A DNA stretch of 59,090 bases from an uncultured Acidobacteriota bacterium (GTDB lineage Bacteria > Acidobacteriota > Terriglobia > Bryobacterales > Bryobacteraceae), in assembly GCA_900696665.1 (NCBI GenBank), contig CAADGY010000103.1, positions 1 through 59,090 of the forward strand, written 5' to 3'. Every line of letters begins with the position of its first letter. Positions within the stretch are counted from its first letter, which is position 1. The notes under the pieces are model-generated. The model was not told where the DNA came from and ran no database searches. It saw only the letters and a program-made list of their open reading frames with translations. The translations under genes and the position numbers were made by a program. Below, piece after piece: positions 24,588 to 35,200 of this stretch.

Positions 24588-27500
24588 TCAGAAGTAAAAT
24601 TTCGCGGCAATCATGATCTGCCGCGGCAGGCCGGCCTGCGTTGTTATGGTTCCGAACGCGCGGCTGGGCAGCGCGTTGATGGGCTTACCTGGATTCATCT
24701 GGTTGAATACATTCTGCCCTTCAAAGCGCAGTTGCAGATACCGCGATTCTGTCCCCAGACTGATGTTCTTGAGCAGAGCAAAGTCCCATTGGCTGAATCC
24801 GGCCCCGCGCATGCCATGCAGCGTGCTGCCCACGGTTCCAATCTCCATGTCCTTGGTGGGCCGGAATGCGTCGGGATTAAAATATGGAGTGAATCCCGCC
24901 GATCCTTCCAGCGCGGTATGCGCCGAAACGTTGTTGTCATACGCGACCCGCGGCTCGATAAAGGACGGCCGCCCCAACTTGCCTTGTCCAATCGTGATGT
25001 AGTTCCGGCAAAAGCCAGGCGCGCAAATTAACGAAAACGGTTGACCGCCACGGTAGAGTGTGGTGCCTGCCATACTCCAGCCGCCGATGAAGCCATTGAT
25101 AACGCGGTTCGTGGTAGCGGCGAATCGCTTGCCACGGCCGAACGGCAACTCCAGCACGTAATTGAACAGGAAGCGATGGGTAACATCGTAATCCGAGAGG
25201 CCGTAGATTTCTTTCATCGGCTGGTTCGCCTGCGGCGGGCCGTTGCTGTTCCCGATGGCGCCTACGTTGTGAATTCCCTCGGCGCCGACACCTCCTCCGG
25301 CGTGCAGCGCTTTGCCGAACGTGTAATTGGACAGAAAGCTGAAACCGTTCGAGAAACGCCGCTCAATCTGCACGTAGGCGGAATTGAAGTTGGAATAACC
25401 CAGCGGGTCGTTCACCGCCCAAAGCTCACGCCATAGCGGCATCACCTGCATGATGCGTCCCAGGAAGTTGGTCTTTCCACCCTGCGTCGTGTTCGGAGGG
25501 ATCTGCCCATAGAACGGGTTCGTCACTTGTTTGTTCAAGTTTGTGCCCAGCGTTTTGCCTAAGACGTCGTACGCATTGCGCACGCTGTGCAAATTACCGA
25601 AAAACGGCAGCTTGCGTCCGAAGTTGCCGTTATAGGCCACCTCTAATACCCACGTGTTCGATCCGGATCCGAACTCACGTTGGATATTCAACTGCGCTAC
25701 ATGTTCATAGCCCGGGAACTGGTCCACCGCCGGAACCACAAACCAGTTGCCCAGCGTCGAGTAGTTGAGCCTCTGCACATCGCGCGTGAATGGCACGTAG
25801 CCCAGCCCGCCCGGCAGCGGATTGCTGAAACTCGCCGGGTATGTCAGGCCCCCATCCGGCGTGCCGTCCTGGCTCAAACGGGCAAAGTCGCCAAAGCCGA
25901 CATTGTCCACCGCCGACGCAAGAAACCGGTCGCCGGTCATGGTCAGATACACCTTGCCATAGCTGCCCCGAACCACCGTTCGCGGGAGCGCCTGGTACGC
26001 GAAGCCGATGCGCGGTGCAATATTGTAGTTGTATCTCTTCTGGATCGTGCGGCCAGGATAATCGGCGGTGCCCATCAGCGCTGCACGTCCATAGATGCCT
26101 TTTGAGATCCAGTCCGGGGCAGCGAAACTGACGCCGGCCTCACGCTGTGCCAAATCCCATGACCAGCCTTCGTTCGGCTTAATATCCCAACGGTAGTTGG
26201 AATCCCAGTAGATTTGCCGGTCGAAGCGCTCTGTCCGGGGCGGCTCATAGTCCCACCGCAGGCCCAGGTTAATTGTCAGCTTGGGCGTTATTTTCCAATC
26301 GTCCTGAAGATAGGCGCCCTGGTAGGCCTGTAGTGACGCCGGCCCCGCAACTTGCACTCCCTGGCCCCATGATGCAATCCCCAACAGGAAACTGGCCATC
26401 GGATGCCCGGTCACCGGGTTGTCATAGAACTGCGATGTTACACGCCGTTCCGTTGCCAGGCTGAAGCTGCCGCCATTGGTCACATTCGAGTAATAGCGGC
26501 GGTGTTCCCAGCCGAACTTGAACGTATGCTTGCTCCACAACTTCTGAAAAGAGATTGATCCGGTGTAGCTGGTATCACGGGCGTCATTCACATTTCCGCC
26601 GCCCAGCGACAGGATGTGGCTGCCCGTACCGAGATTCGGCACGCGGCTACTGGTGGTTCCCAGCAGATTGAGGACTTGCGCCGGCAGGTTCCAGCCTCCC
26701 GAATCCGCATCCACCTCGTTGCCGCTGAACGTCTGGGATCGCACCACACCGCCGCGGAGATTCAGAATCATCGACGGCGTCAATGCCACTGTGTGATCGA
26801 GGGAAATGGTGTAGGCTTCCCCCCTGGTCACATTGACAGGTTGTAACGCACCGTACCAACGCGTGTTTCCCGAGTTGCTGTCGAAGTAAGAGACCGTCCC
26901 GTGCGTCGAATGCCGCACACTCCAGTTTTGATCCACTCGCCCAGTCCAGCGGTTGTTGTCGGCCGGGTTCGAAACGGACCCGATGAAATTGCCTTCGTTG
27001 TTCGAGCCGGGCAACGGCGGGCGATTGGGTTGGGGATAGTATCCCATGTAGATGCTCGCGAGCGCGTCAAAGCGGGACTGGGGTATGCGGTTTGCAGGAA
27101 ACGGATCGCGGCGCACGCGCGCTCCGTCAATCCGGGAAGTGAGCGGATCGAAGATCTGCACCGAAGTTCCACCGTCCAGCACGCTCTGTGAAAAGTCCCC
27201 CTGCCGTTCCAGTTCGGTCGGCACGGAGCCCAGCGCCACGTTGTTGCCCGTCCGCCGCCGCGTGCCTTCGTAATTCAGAAAAAAGAATGTCCTGTCACGG
27301 CCGTTATAAAGCTTCGGAATACTCACCGGTCCGCCAAAGGTGCCGCCGAACACGTTGTCGTGAAATACACCCTTCTTCCTCCCGAATCGATTGGTATTCC
27401 AGTCAGACGCGTTCAGCTTGTCGTTCCGGAAAAATTCGTATACCGAGCCATGGTATTGATTCGTTCCGGACCGGCTGACCACTTGCACCGCACCGCCCGA

Positions 27501-28169
27501 CAGACGCCCATATTCAGCCGACAATCCATTAGTGATCACCTTGAATTCCGCGATGGCCTCGCGCGACGGCACCGACGGCGGCACATCATGCAGATAGCCC
27601 GTGGTCACCGGAACACCGTCGATAAAATACTCGATCTGCTTGCTGCGGCTTCCGTTGATCCGCAGGTCACCCTGGTTGCTGCCGGAGACGTTGGGTGTCA
27701 GAAATACGAAAGCCAGTGGATCACGGTTATACTGCGGCAAGTCCTGAATACGCCTGTTCTCGATTACCAGTCCCGCCTGTGCGTCTTCGGTCCGGATAAG
27801 CGGCACCTCGGCCGTCACGGTCACCCGATCGGTCGCGGAGCCTACCTCAAGTGCGATAGCAAGTGCGATCCGGTCGCCGACCCGCAGCACCAGGCCGTCG
27901 CGCTCCGCCGTGCGGAATCCCTGGAAGGAGGCTGTCAGGGTGTATTCACCCGGAATCAGGCTCGTAACACTAAATCGCCCGTCGGCGCTCGATTGCGTCG
28001 TATGCGTGACATTCGTCGCCACATTGCGAACCGACACCTGTGCGCCCGGTATTACCGCGCCCGATGGATCGTTTATCTGGCCGGAAATGCTGGCATTTCC
28101 GGTTTGCGCGTGCGCTACCGTTGCTATTGCGCCACAGGCAATAAGCATGCCAATCGTCCATAGCTTCAT
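24588..28169 (-). CDS. TonB-dependent receptor, Oar-like, with carboxypeptidase-regulatory-like N-terminus
   Basis: A 1193-residue outer-membrane protein. Signal peptide (about 1-21), then a carboxypeptidase-regulatory/Cna-B-like domain ('ISGQINDPSGAVIPGAQVSVRN' through 'SLIPGEYTLTASFQGF', about 28-110), a plug ('EYFIDGVPVTTGYL', 'GLSAEYGRLSGGAVQVVSRSG') and a large beta-barrel ending 'GLPRQIMIAAKFYF' with a terminal Phe. This is the architecture abundant in Solibacter-type genomes, presumed to take up oligosaccharides or other large substrates. No SusD-like partner is adjacent. A GGGGAG ribosome-binding site precedes the ATG, and an inverted repeat lies just upstream. Confidence 0.9.
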   Translation of the reverse strand: MKLWTIGMLIACGAIATVAHAQTGNASISGQINDPSGAVIPGAQVSVRNVATNVTHTTQSSADGRFSVTSLIPGEYTLTASFQGFRTAERDGLVLRVGDRIALAIALEVGSATDRVTVTAEVPLIRTEDAQAGLVIENRRIQDLPQYNRDPLAFVFLTPNVSGSNQGDLRINGSRSKQIEYFIDGVPVTTGYLHDVPPSVPSREAIAEFKVITNGLSAEYGRLSGGAVQVVSRSGTNQYHGSVYEFFRNDKLNASDWNTNRFGRKKGVFHDNVFGGTFGGPVSIPKLYNGRDRTFFFLNYEGTRRRTGNNVALGSVPTELERQGDFSQSVLDGGTSVQIFDPLTSRIDGARVRRDPFPANRIPQSRFDALASIYMGYYPQPNRPPLPGSNNEGNFIGSVSNPADNNRWTGRVDQNWSVRHSTHGTVSYFDSNSGNTRWYGALQPVNVTRGEAYTISLDHTVALTPSMILNLRGGVVRSQTFSGNEVDADSGGWNLPAQVLNLLGTTSSRVPNLGTGSHILSLGGGNVNDARDTSYTGSISFQKLWSKHTFKFGWEHRRYYSNVTNGGSFSLATERRVTSQFYDNPVTGHPMASFLLGIASWGQGVQVAGPASLQAYQGAYLQDDWKITPKLTINLGLRWDYEPPRTERFDRQIYWDSNYRWDIKPNEGWSWDLAQREAGVSFAAPDWISKGIYGRAALMGTADYPGRTIQKRYNYNIAPRIGFAYQALPRTVVRGSYGKVYLTMTGDRFLASAVDNVGFGDFARLSQDGTPDGGLTYPASFSNPLPGGLGYVPFTRDVQRLNYSTLGNWFVVPAVDQFPGYEHVAQLNIQREFGSGSNTWVLEVAYNGNFGRKLPFFGNLHSVRNAYDVLGKTLGTNLNKQVTNPFYGQIPPNTTQGGKTNFLGRIMQVMPLWRELWAVNDPLGYSNFNSAYVQIERRFSNGFSFLSNYTFGKALHAGGGVGAEGIHNVGAIGNSNGPPQANQPMKEIYGLSDYDVTHRFLFNYVLELPFGRGKRFAATTNRVINGFIGGWSMAGTTLYRGGQPFSLICAPGFCRNYITIGQGKLGRPSFIEPRVAYDNNVSAHTALEGSAGFTPYFNPDAFRPTKDMEIGTVGSTLHGMRGAGFSQWDFALLKNISLGTESRYLQLRFEGQNVFNQMNPGKPINALPSRAFGTITTQAGLPRQIMIAAKFYF

Positions 28170-28185
28170 CGCATAGCTCCCCGAT

Positions 28186-28217
28186 ATTCCGTGAATGGAT
28201 TCGACATTTCACGGAAT
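28186..28217. promoter_or_regulatory. Perfect inverted repeat upstream of TonB receptor
   Basis: Arms ATTCCGTGAA (28186-28195) and TTCACGGAAT (28208-28217) flank a 12-base loop, 17-48 bases upstream of the receptor ATG at 28169 and about 100 bases upstream of the divergent transporter. It could be an operator or a 5'-UTR hairpin. No regulator gene is adjacent. Confidence 0.45.
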
Positions 28218-28314
28218 GCGTTAAGCTGGGCTTTCCCAGTCCCGGAAAGTATATATCCAATTTCATGAAACGTCCATTGAATTTGGCGCAGTATCACCAA
28301 ACGCGGCCCGCCGC

Positions 28315-29184
28315 ATGACAAGCCGGACGAAGAGCCGATTGCTGCTGCTTGCCGCGGCGGTTTCCTTCTCGACCGGCGGCGCGCTGATCAAGTCGAGCGC
28401 GCTGAACGGGTGGCAGGTCTCCAGCTTGCGGTCGGGGATCGCGGCGCTGACGCTGTATCTATTCCTGCCGCAGGTCCGGCGCGTCCGGAACTGGCGCCTA
28501 CTTCCAGTGGGACTCGCCTACGCGTCGATGCTCATCCTGTATGTGATATCGACGAAGCTGACCACTGCGGCGAACGCTATCTTCCTGCAATCCACGGCGC
28601 CGTTGTATCTGCTGCTGCTCAGTCCCCTGCTGCTCCACGAACGAATCCGGCGTGGCGACGCCGTTTTCATGACATCGATTGCCGCCGGCCTGGCATTATT
28701 CTTTGTAGGCACTGAACCTCCGCTGACCAGTGCCCCGAATCCGGCAACCGGCAACTTACTGGGAGCCGCCTCGGGCATGGCGTGGGCACTGACACTCGCC
28801 GGTCTCCGTTGGCTTGGGCGGAGCGATCCGGCAGGCAACGTCACGCTCGCGCCGGTTTTGGTAGGCAATGCCCTCGCATCTCTGGTTTGCCTGCCCATGG
28901 GACTTCCCCTTTACGGGTTCGGAGTGAAAGATGCGTTCATCGTGCTGTATTTGGGAATCGTCCAAATCGGCCTTTCCTATGTTTTGCTGACGCGCGCCAT
29001 CCGGCACGTGCCTGCCTTCGAGGCCGCGACCATTCTGCTCGCCGAGCCCGCGTTGAATCCCGTTTGGGCATGGATGGTTCACGGGGAGCGTCCGGGGCGC
29101 TGGTCTCTCGCCGGAGGCGTAGTGATCCTGACGGCGACGCTGGTGCACACCCACGCTGCATCGCGGAGACCACCAGCCGGTTGA
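28315..29184 (+). CDS. EamA/DMT family transporter
   Basis: A 289-residue membrane protein with about ten hydrophobic helices and two EamA repeats: 'RLLLLAAAVSFSTGGALIKSSA' at the start and 'LLGAASGMAWALTLAGLRWLG' beginning the second half. 'ANAIFLQSTAPLYLLLLSPLLL' and 'EAATILLAEPALNPVWAWMVHGE' are typical helix 4 and helix 9 signatures. Family members export or exchange metabolites such as amino acids or nucleotides; the substrate is not predictable. It is divergent from the TonB receptor gene and converges with the TamB-TamA fusion gene. Confidence 0.85.
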   Translation: MTSRTKSRLLLLAAAVSFSTGGALIKSSALNGWQVSSLRSGIAALTLYLFLPQVRRVRNWRLLPVGLAYASMLILYVISTKLTTAANAIFLQSTAPLYLLLLSPLLLHERIRRGDAVFMTSIAAGLALFFVGTEPPLTSAPNPATGNLLGAASGMAWALTLAGLRWLGRSDPAGNVTLAPVLVGNALASLVCLPMGLPLYGFGVKDAFIVLYLGIVQIGLSYVLLTRAIRHVPAFEAATILLAEPALNPVWAWMVHGERPGRWSLAGGVVILTATLVHTHAASRRPPAG

Positions 29185-29204
29185 AAAGCCGGCAGCCACC
29201 TTCG

Positions 29205-32200
29205 TCAGAACGCCTGGCCGATGCTGAAGAAAAGACGTCCGCCGGCCTCGCCGGTCCTGCGGTCGAGTTTGTGTCCGTAATCCAGACGCAGCAGGAACCA
29301 CGGCGTGCGGGCGCGCAGCCCCACACCCGCTGTTTTGCGTATCTCGCCGGGGTCGAAATCGCCCAGCCTGCGGTACACGTTTCCGAGGTCCACGAATCCG
29401 ACGGCGTCGAAAATGCTAATCAGAGGCATCCGGATCTCGTTATTGACAATCAACATCGCCTCACCGCCGAGCGGGTCGCCCAAAGCGCCGATCGGGCCCA
29501 GTGCATTCTGTGGAAATCCCCGCATATTCGTTCCGCCCCCGGCAAAGAAACGTTCGCTCAGAACCAGGTCCTGCCCGCCCAGTCCGCTGCCCACCCCAAC
29601 GCGGACCGCTCCAGCATAAACAAGCCTCGATTTCCGGATTCCGCTCCACGGAATTTCGGTTGGCTTGCTCAGCGGGACGTAGCGAAAATACTGGCCGAAG
29701 TATTTAACAAATCGCAGTTGGGATCCCAGCGACTCGGGCGCATATTCTAAGGCGTGCGACATGAAGGAGCCCCTTGTCGCATCAAGCATATCGTCGCGCG
29801 TATCACGCGTCAGGGCCGCCGTCAGCGGTGCTATTCGAAGACGAACATCAAACGGAAACAGCGGATCCTGTTCTCGCAGGTAAGTCCTCGTATTCTCCAT
29901 CCGGTAACCGTAGCTGAGTATGTACCGGTCCCCCAGGTGGCTCTCCTGTTGGATACTAATGCCCACGCGATCCGTGTTGAATCCGGATCCATCGAGCGTG
30001 TCATCCGAGCCATTATCCGTGTTGCGAACTATTTCGCGCCGGGCAAACGCGCCAAACGTGGTTTGCACCGGGAACCGCCGCAGCAGGGGCTGACTGAAAT
30101 ACAGCCGCGCCTCCTGAAGATCGCTGTCATAACGTGTCCGCAGTCCAACTACACGCGCGCTTCCGAGTGAATTGCGGTTCGATATGTCGGCAATCACACC
30201 GGGACCGCGTTCCGTATCAAAGAATCCGCCGTAGCGCATGCGGAACGGCTGGACTTCGTGAACCTTCACCAGCAGCCGCATCGGACGTTGATTCCGAGGA
30301 GCATCCGGAACCTCGACATCTTCCCGCTCGATGTAAACCACAGAGAAGGCGCCCGTGTTGTAGAGATTGCGGCGCGACTCGGCCAACTTGGTCAGCGTCA
30401 GCGGATCTCCCGGCTTCATCGCTACCTGGGTGCGAATCAGGTTCTGGCTTGTACGGTCGTTTCCTGTAACCACGATTTCCCGGACTATGGACTGGCGATT
30501 CTCGTTGATTTGAAATACCAGATTCACCACTCCGCCCGCGGTCTTCTTTTCCGTGGTGTAAGAAAACTCCGCATCGTTGTAGGCCTTGGCCTGATAGAGT
30601 TCCTCGAGCTTTTCAATCGACCTCTCGCGCAGGTCCGGCTTGTACACCGCGCCGCTCTGAAGCGGGATTTCCCGCCGGAGCATCCCGGTTTCGTAAATTG
30701 AATTTCCGGTGAATGCCAGGTTCCCGACTTTGTACAGCGGACCTTCGGTAATGGGGACGACCACTCGCCCGGTACGGGTGGCTTCATCCAGCTCAGAGCG
30801 CGGCGTGTCCACCTTGGCATCCAGATAGCCCTGCTCACGGTAGTAGCGCGTCAACAGGTCCGTTACTTTATTCGGATCGGTGTAGATGGCAATCTCCATG
30901 TCCTGCTCGCCGATCAGGTCCTCAAGCGTTGAAGACTCGATACCGCCGGCGCCCTCGAACACCAGTTTCACGTCGCGGTAACGCAGGCCGGGTTGGATCT
31001 CGAACAATACCCGTTTCCGGTTCTCCGCCGGAAACGTGATTCGGTAGCCGGCCGTGCCGCGGACAAAGCCGTCCTTGATGAGAGCGTTCCGGATCTCTGC
31101 CATCGCGTCGTCGGCGCGGGCCGCATCAAACACGCCATCTTTCCAGAGCTCACGTATGCGATCCCGCACGTCTCCCGGAACATCCCACCCCTCATATACG
31201 AACTGCACTGCCGGTCCCTGTTCGATATTCACCGTAAGATCCACTGTCGAATCGTGAACCTGGCGGCTCATGCGGACTTGCGACTCCAGCAGATTCCGGT
31301 TCGCATAGAAGCTCTCCAGCCGATCGAGTCCTCTCCGGACTTTGAAGAAGTCGTAGTCGTTCCCCTGTTTGACCTTGAACCTGCCGGCGAGTTGCTGCGT
31401 GGAGAAATCCGTGTTGCCCTGGAACGATACGTTCCCCACTTTACGTTGCAGCCGCTGCGCGGCGGTCTGCTCCGCTCCGGATACACTGCCGAACTGGAGA
31501 TCGTGGCGGAACTCCATACGGTAGCTGTTGTCCTGCTGTCTTACAACCTGGGTCTGGAACCGCTTGGTGATGTCATATTGGCCGATCCAGATCTGGTCCG
31601 AGCTGTTGGACAGGTCCATGGAATAGATAAGTTTCAGATCGTTCGTGATGTCCTGTCCCACAGTGAGGCGGGCCGTCGGATCGTCTTCGGCGGCGATCAG
31701 GCTCGGCTCGATACGCACCTCGCTCAGGCCGAGGGTTCGTTCGAGACTGCTACCTAGCGTACCGCTGACTCTGCCCGCCAGGTAGGAAAGCATCTGCTCC
31801 TTGGCGACATCCACTTCGGCTCCACGCACCTCCTCCAGCGTTCGGCCGGTCAGCAGCACCGCCAGGATGTCGGGTTCGGGGAGCGGTGGGTCGGAAGTGA
31901 GAGTCGTCTTCGTGTCACCGGGGTCGCCGGCGATTTGAAGCGTGATGTCGTAGCCGCTGGCTTTTGTCTGGGCCAGTATGTCCAGGGACGGCTCGATGCG
32001 CTGCTCACCTGTGAACGTAATGACGCCCCGTTCCACGAGATAAGTGCGTTCATTCAGATACAGCTCGCCGCCTTCCTCCAGGGTGATGCGCCCCGACATC
32101 CCGGGCTGGTAGTACGTTCCGAGCAGCCGGACATCGACATTAATTGCCGCCCTCATCAGATTGTTATCGATAACAAACGGTGAGTCGGTGTCGGCGTCAA

Positions 32201-35200
32201 GTTGAAATCGCAGGCGCGATAACATCGGGTTACGCTCTTCCGTCAGGTCGATCTGCGGCCTGCGCTGAAGGTACGCGAGCACGCCTTCATCCAGGTTGAG
32301 CTGCCTGGTAAAGGATCCCTCATGAATGGTCACCTGGCCGCCCAGCACAATTTCCCGGCCTTGTGAGTTCAGATTGAGGTTGAAGCTTGAAACCGTTCTC
32401 ATGTCGTCGGGAAACTCCAGGTAGACATCGGCCGCCTTCAGGCGGAATTTCACGTTTTCGAGATCGTCCCCGGCAAGTTGAAGACTTCCCGACCCTGCAA
32501 GCGTCCCTCCATTCAAGGTGCCGTCCAAGCGCGACAGCGTTACCTCTCTGCCCTCCAGATCCAAACGCAGATTCAGGTTCTCCGCCTGTATGCGCGGCGT
32601 AGGGATGCTGAACTGGCCGTCGGCCAGTTGAACAAATCCCGACGGCCGCGGATCCGCCGCCGTACCGGTGACGGCAAGCTGCAAGCTTGTCCGCCCCTGT
32701 GTCCGGATTCCGCCGGAGAAGAAAGTCAGAATGGCGGCATCGAGGTCGCCGGCCATCTTCAGATCCAGAGGCTGGGGAGCATCGAGGCCCGCCGTTCCGC
32801 TTAGCTCGATTCTGGTTTCGGGCCCTGTCAACGCAAACTGTTCGATACGTGCCTTGCCGTCTTCCACCACAATCATAGATGGCGCCGGCTGGCTCATTTC
32901 GAAACCGGAGAGGTTCAGGCGCAGCTCGGAGAACGTTAGCCGCGCGGTTAGCGCGTTCAGCTCCGGCCGCGGCGCCTGCGCCTCCAGCCGCAACGAGACC
33001 CGGCCTCCAACTTTTTCAGGCACCTGCCCGATGGACTCCAATTGTAAGTTGTTTACCTCCGCCGTCAATTGCGCTGGACCCTGCGCCCTTGGAAATTGCA
33101 CCGGCAAGTTGTCCGGCAGAAGACCGAGAGGCACGTCGGCGGTCGCCTGAATATGGCTACCCGCCCACTGCGCGCCCAACTCCTGTAACAGCAGACGTCC
33201 GTTTTCCAGGCGTGCCTTCAGCGTGGCATTCTCCACCGGTGGGTCGAGCGCCGGAACTGCGAGGTAGCCGTTCTGTAGCGTGATGGCCGCTGTTGGATCG
33301 ATCTGTTGCAGTGTCCCGCGAAGCTGACCGTCGATCGTCAGTTGACCGCGGGCTTGCACTTTCGCGGCGGGCGGGAGAAACGGCGTGAGTCCTTCGAGGT
33401 TCACGCCGGCCCGAAGGGTCAAGTTCCCCGGGCTGGCCGCGGGCTCCACCGGAATCGCTCCCGAAATCGCGATGCGCGAGTCCGCGGCGGTGATAGCTGC
33501 ATGGGCAACGGTAAGGACCCCACCGGAATAGTTCGCCTGGATCGGACCGTCGCTCCGGATGGGCTGGCCGTTCCATTTCAGATCGAGCTGCGCAATCTCG
33601 GCTTTCGCCTGACCCTGTTTCCAATTCCGGACCTCGCCAGCTCCGGTAACCGTGGCTGTGACCGTGCCTTCCAGAGGCTGTTCGAGCTTCACCGGCAGAG
33701 TGGCCAGATCGAATCCTTCCATCCGGATTTCAAACCGGACCGGATTCGGGCTCCCGATGCCGGCGCTCGCATCCATGAGAAGCCGGTAGCGCGGTGCGCG
33801 GAATTGCAGGTTCGCGGTTCGATTCGCCACCTTCACCGCAGCACTCAAATCGCTGATCTCTTCGTTGTTGACGCGGAGTCCCGACACATCCAGCTTCGCG
33901 TCCACATTGGGATCGTTTACAATACCGCTTCCCTGCGCGGACAGATCGATCTCGGCCTGCACCGGCACGCCGCCGGGCAGGGTCATTTGCCGGATCCGGA
34001 AATCCGGTGCTTCGGCCTGCAACGTGAATGCCCGTGATTCCAGGTTGTAGGTTCCACTGGCCGTGAAGCTGCCGCTGCCGGACTTATCGAGTTGGATCCG
34101 CGAGACCGTCAATAGGCTATTTTCGAGCGACGCCTGCGCGATCAGATCGCCGAAACTCTCACCGTAGGCCTGGAGACTCGACGCGGTGATCTCGACATTG
34201 GCAAGCGGGTTCTTTGTTGTGCCGCCGGCCGTTATGGTTGCGTTGACCGTCCCGGCGGCGGGGATGTCACTTCCCAATCCCGAGAGCACATCGGCGATGG
34301 ATGCATCTGCGACGCGCGCTTCGACATCCAACTCCTGCGTGGAGCCTTTGAGGCCTACTGTGCCACTTGCCGTAATCGACTGCTCACGCCAGCGGATGGC
34401 GGCATTCTCCAGAATCAACCGGTCCCTGGTATAAGCGGCGTTCACATTGAGGACAATCTCTTTCAGCCGGCCGGCTTCCAGACGGGGCGATGAGAGCTGC
34501 GCAGCAACCAGAGGATTACCAATGGTTCCCCCGAGGCCGGCCGCCAAGGTGGCCGGTCCGTCAATCGCTCCTCCGGCCAAAGGTTCCGTCCGTCCAAGGA
34601 AACCGTTTAATTCTCCCAGCAGATCTCCAACACTTTGGATCTCTATTTGTACTCCGCCGTCCAGCCGCTCCCGCGTATCCACTGTGACCCGGCCCGATCC
34701 TCGCGCCGCGAGCGCTTCCAGGTTCGCGATCCTCACCTGCGCCGTTCTTCCGGCGATGTTCGCCGTCAGAGAAGCCGCGACCGGCAATACGTTCTCAGCC
34801 GGCTGGGGACGGAGCCGTGTGATTTGCAGCTTTACGCCGCCCGCGGCCTGCTCATACTCGAGACCCGGCCAGCTTGCCTCAAACTGCGCGTTCGCCCGGC
34901 TGGCAATCACTACCGGCAGATCGAAGCCGCGGCTGAGGCGCTCCAAGTCAAGATTGCGGACGGCCACATTCAGCGAAGTGCGGCCGGCGTCCGCATTCAG
35001 CGCGATGATGCCGTTCCCCTGGATAGTTCCCGATGGCGACGCCACCGACAGCGACTTCACGTAGACGCGTTGTGCACCCGCCGAATAGGTTGATGTGAGA
35101 TCGAGATCCAGACGGTGGAACTGGTGCACGGTGAGATCGTCGCCCTTGACGTTAGCCTGGACTTCCAGCTTGCTCAGCGGACCCTTGGCTCCAATCTGTG

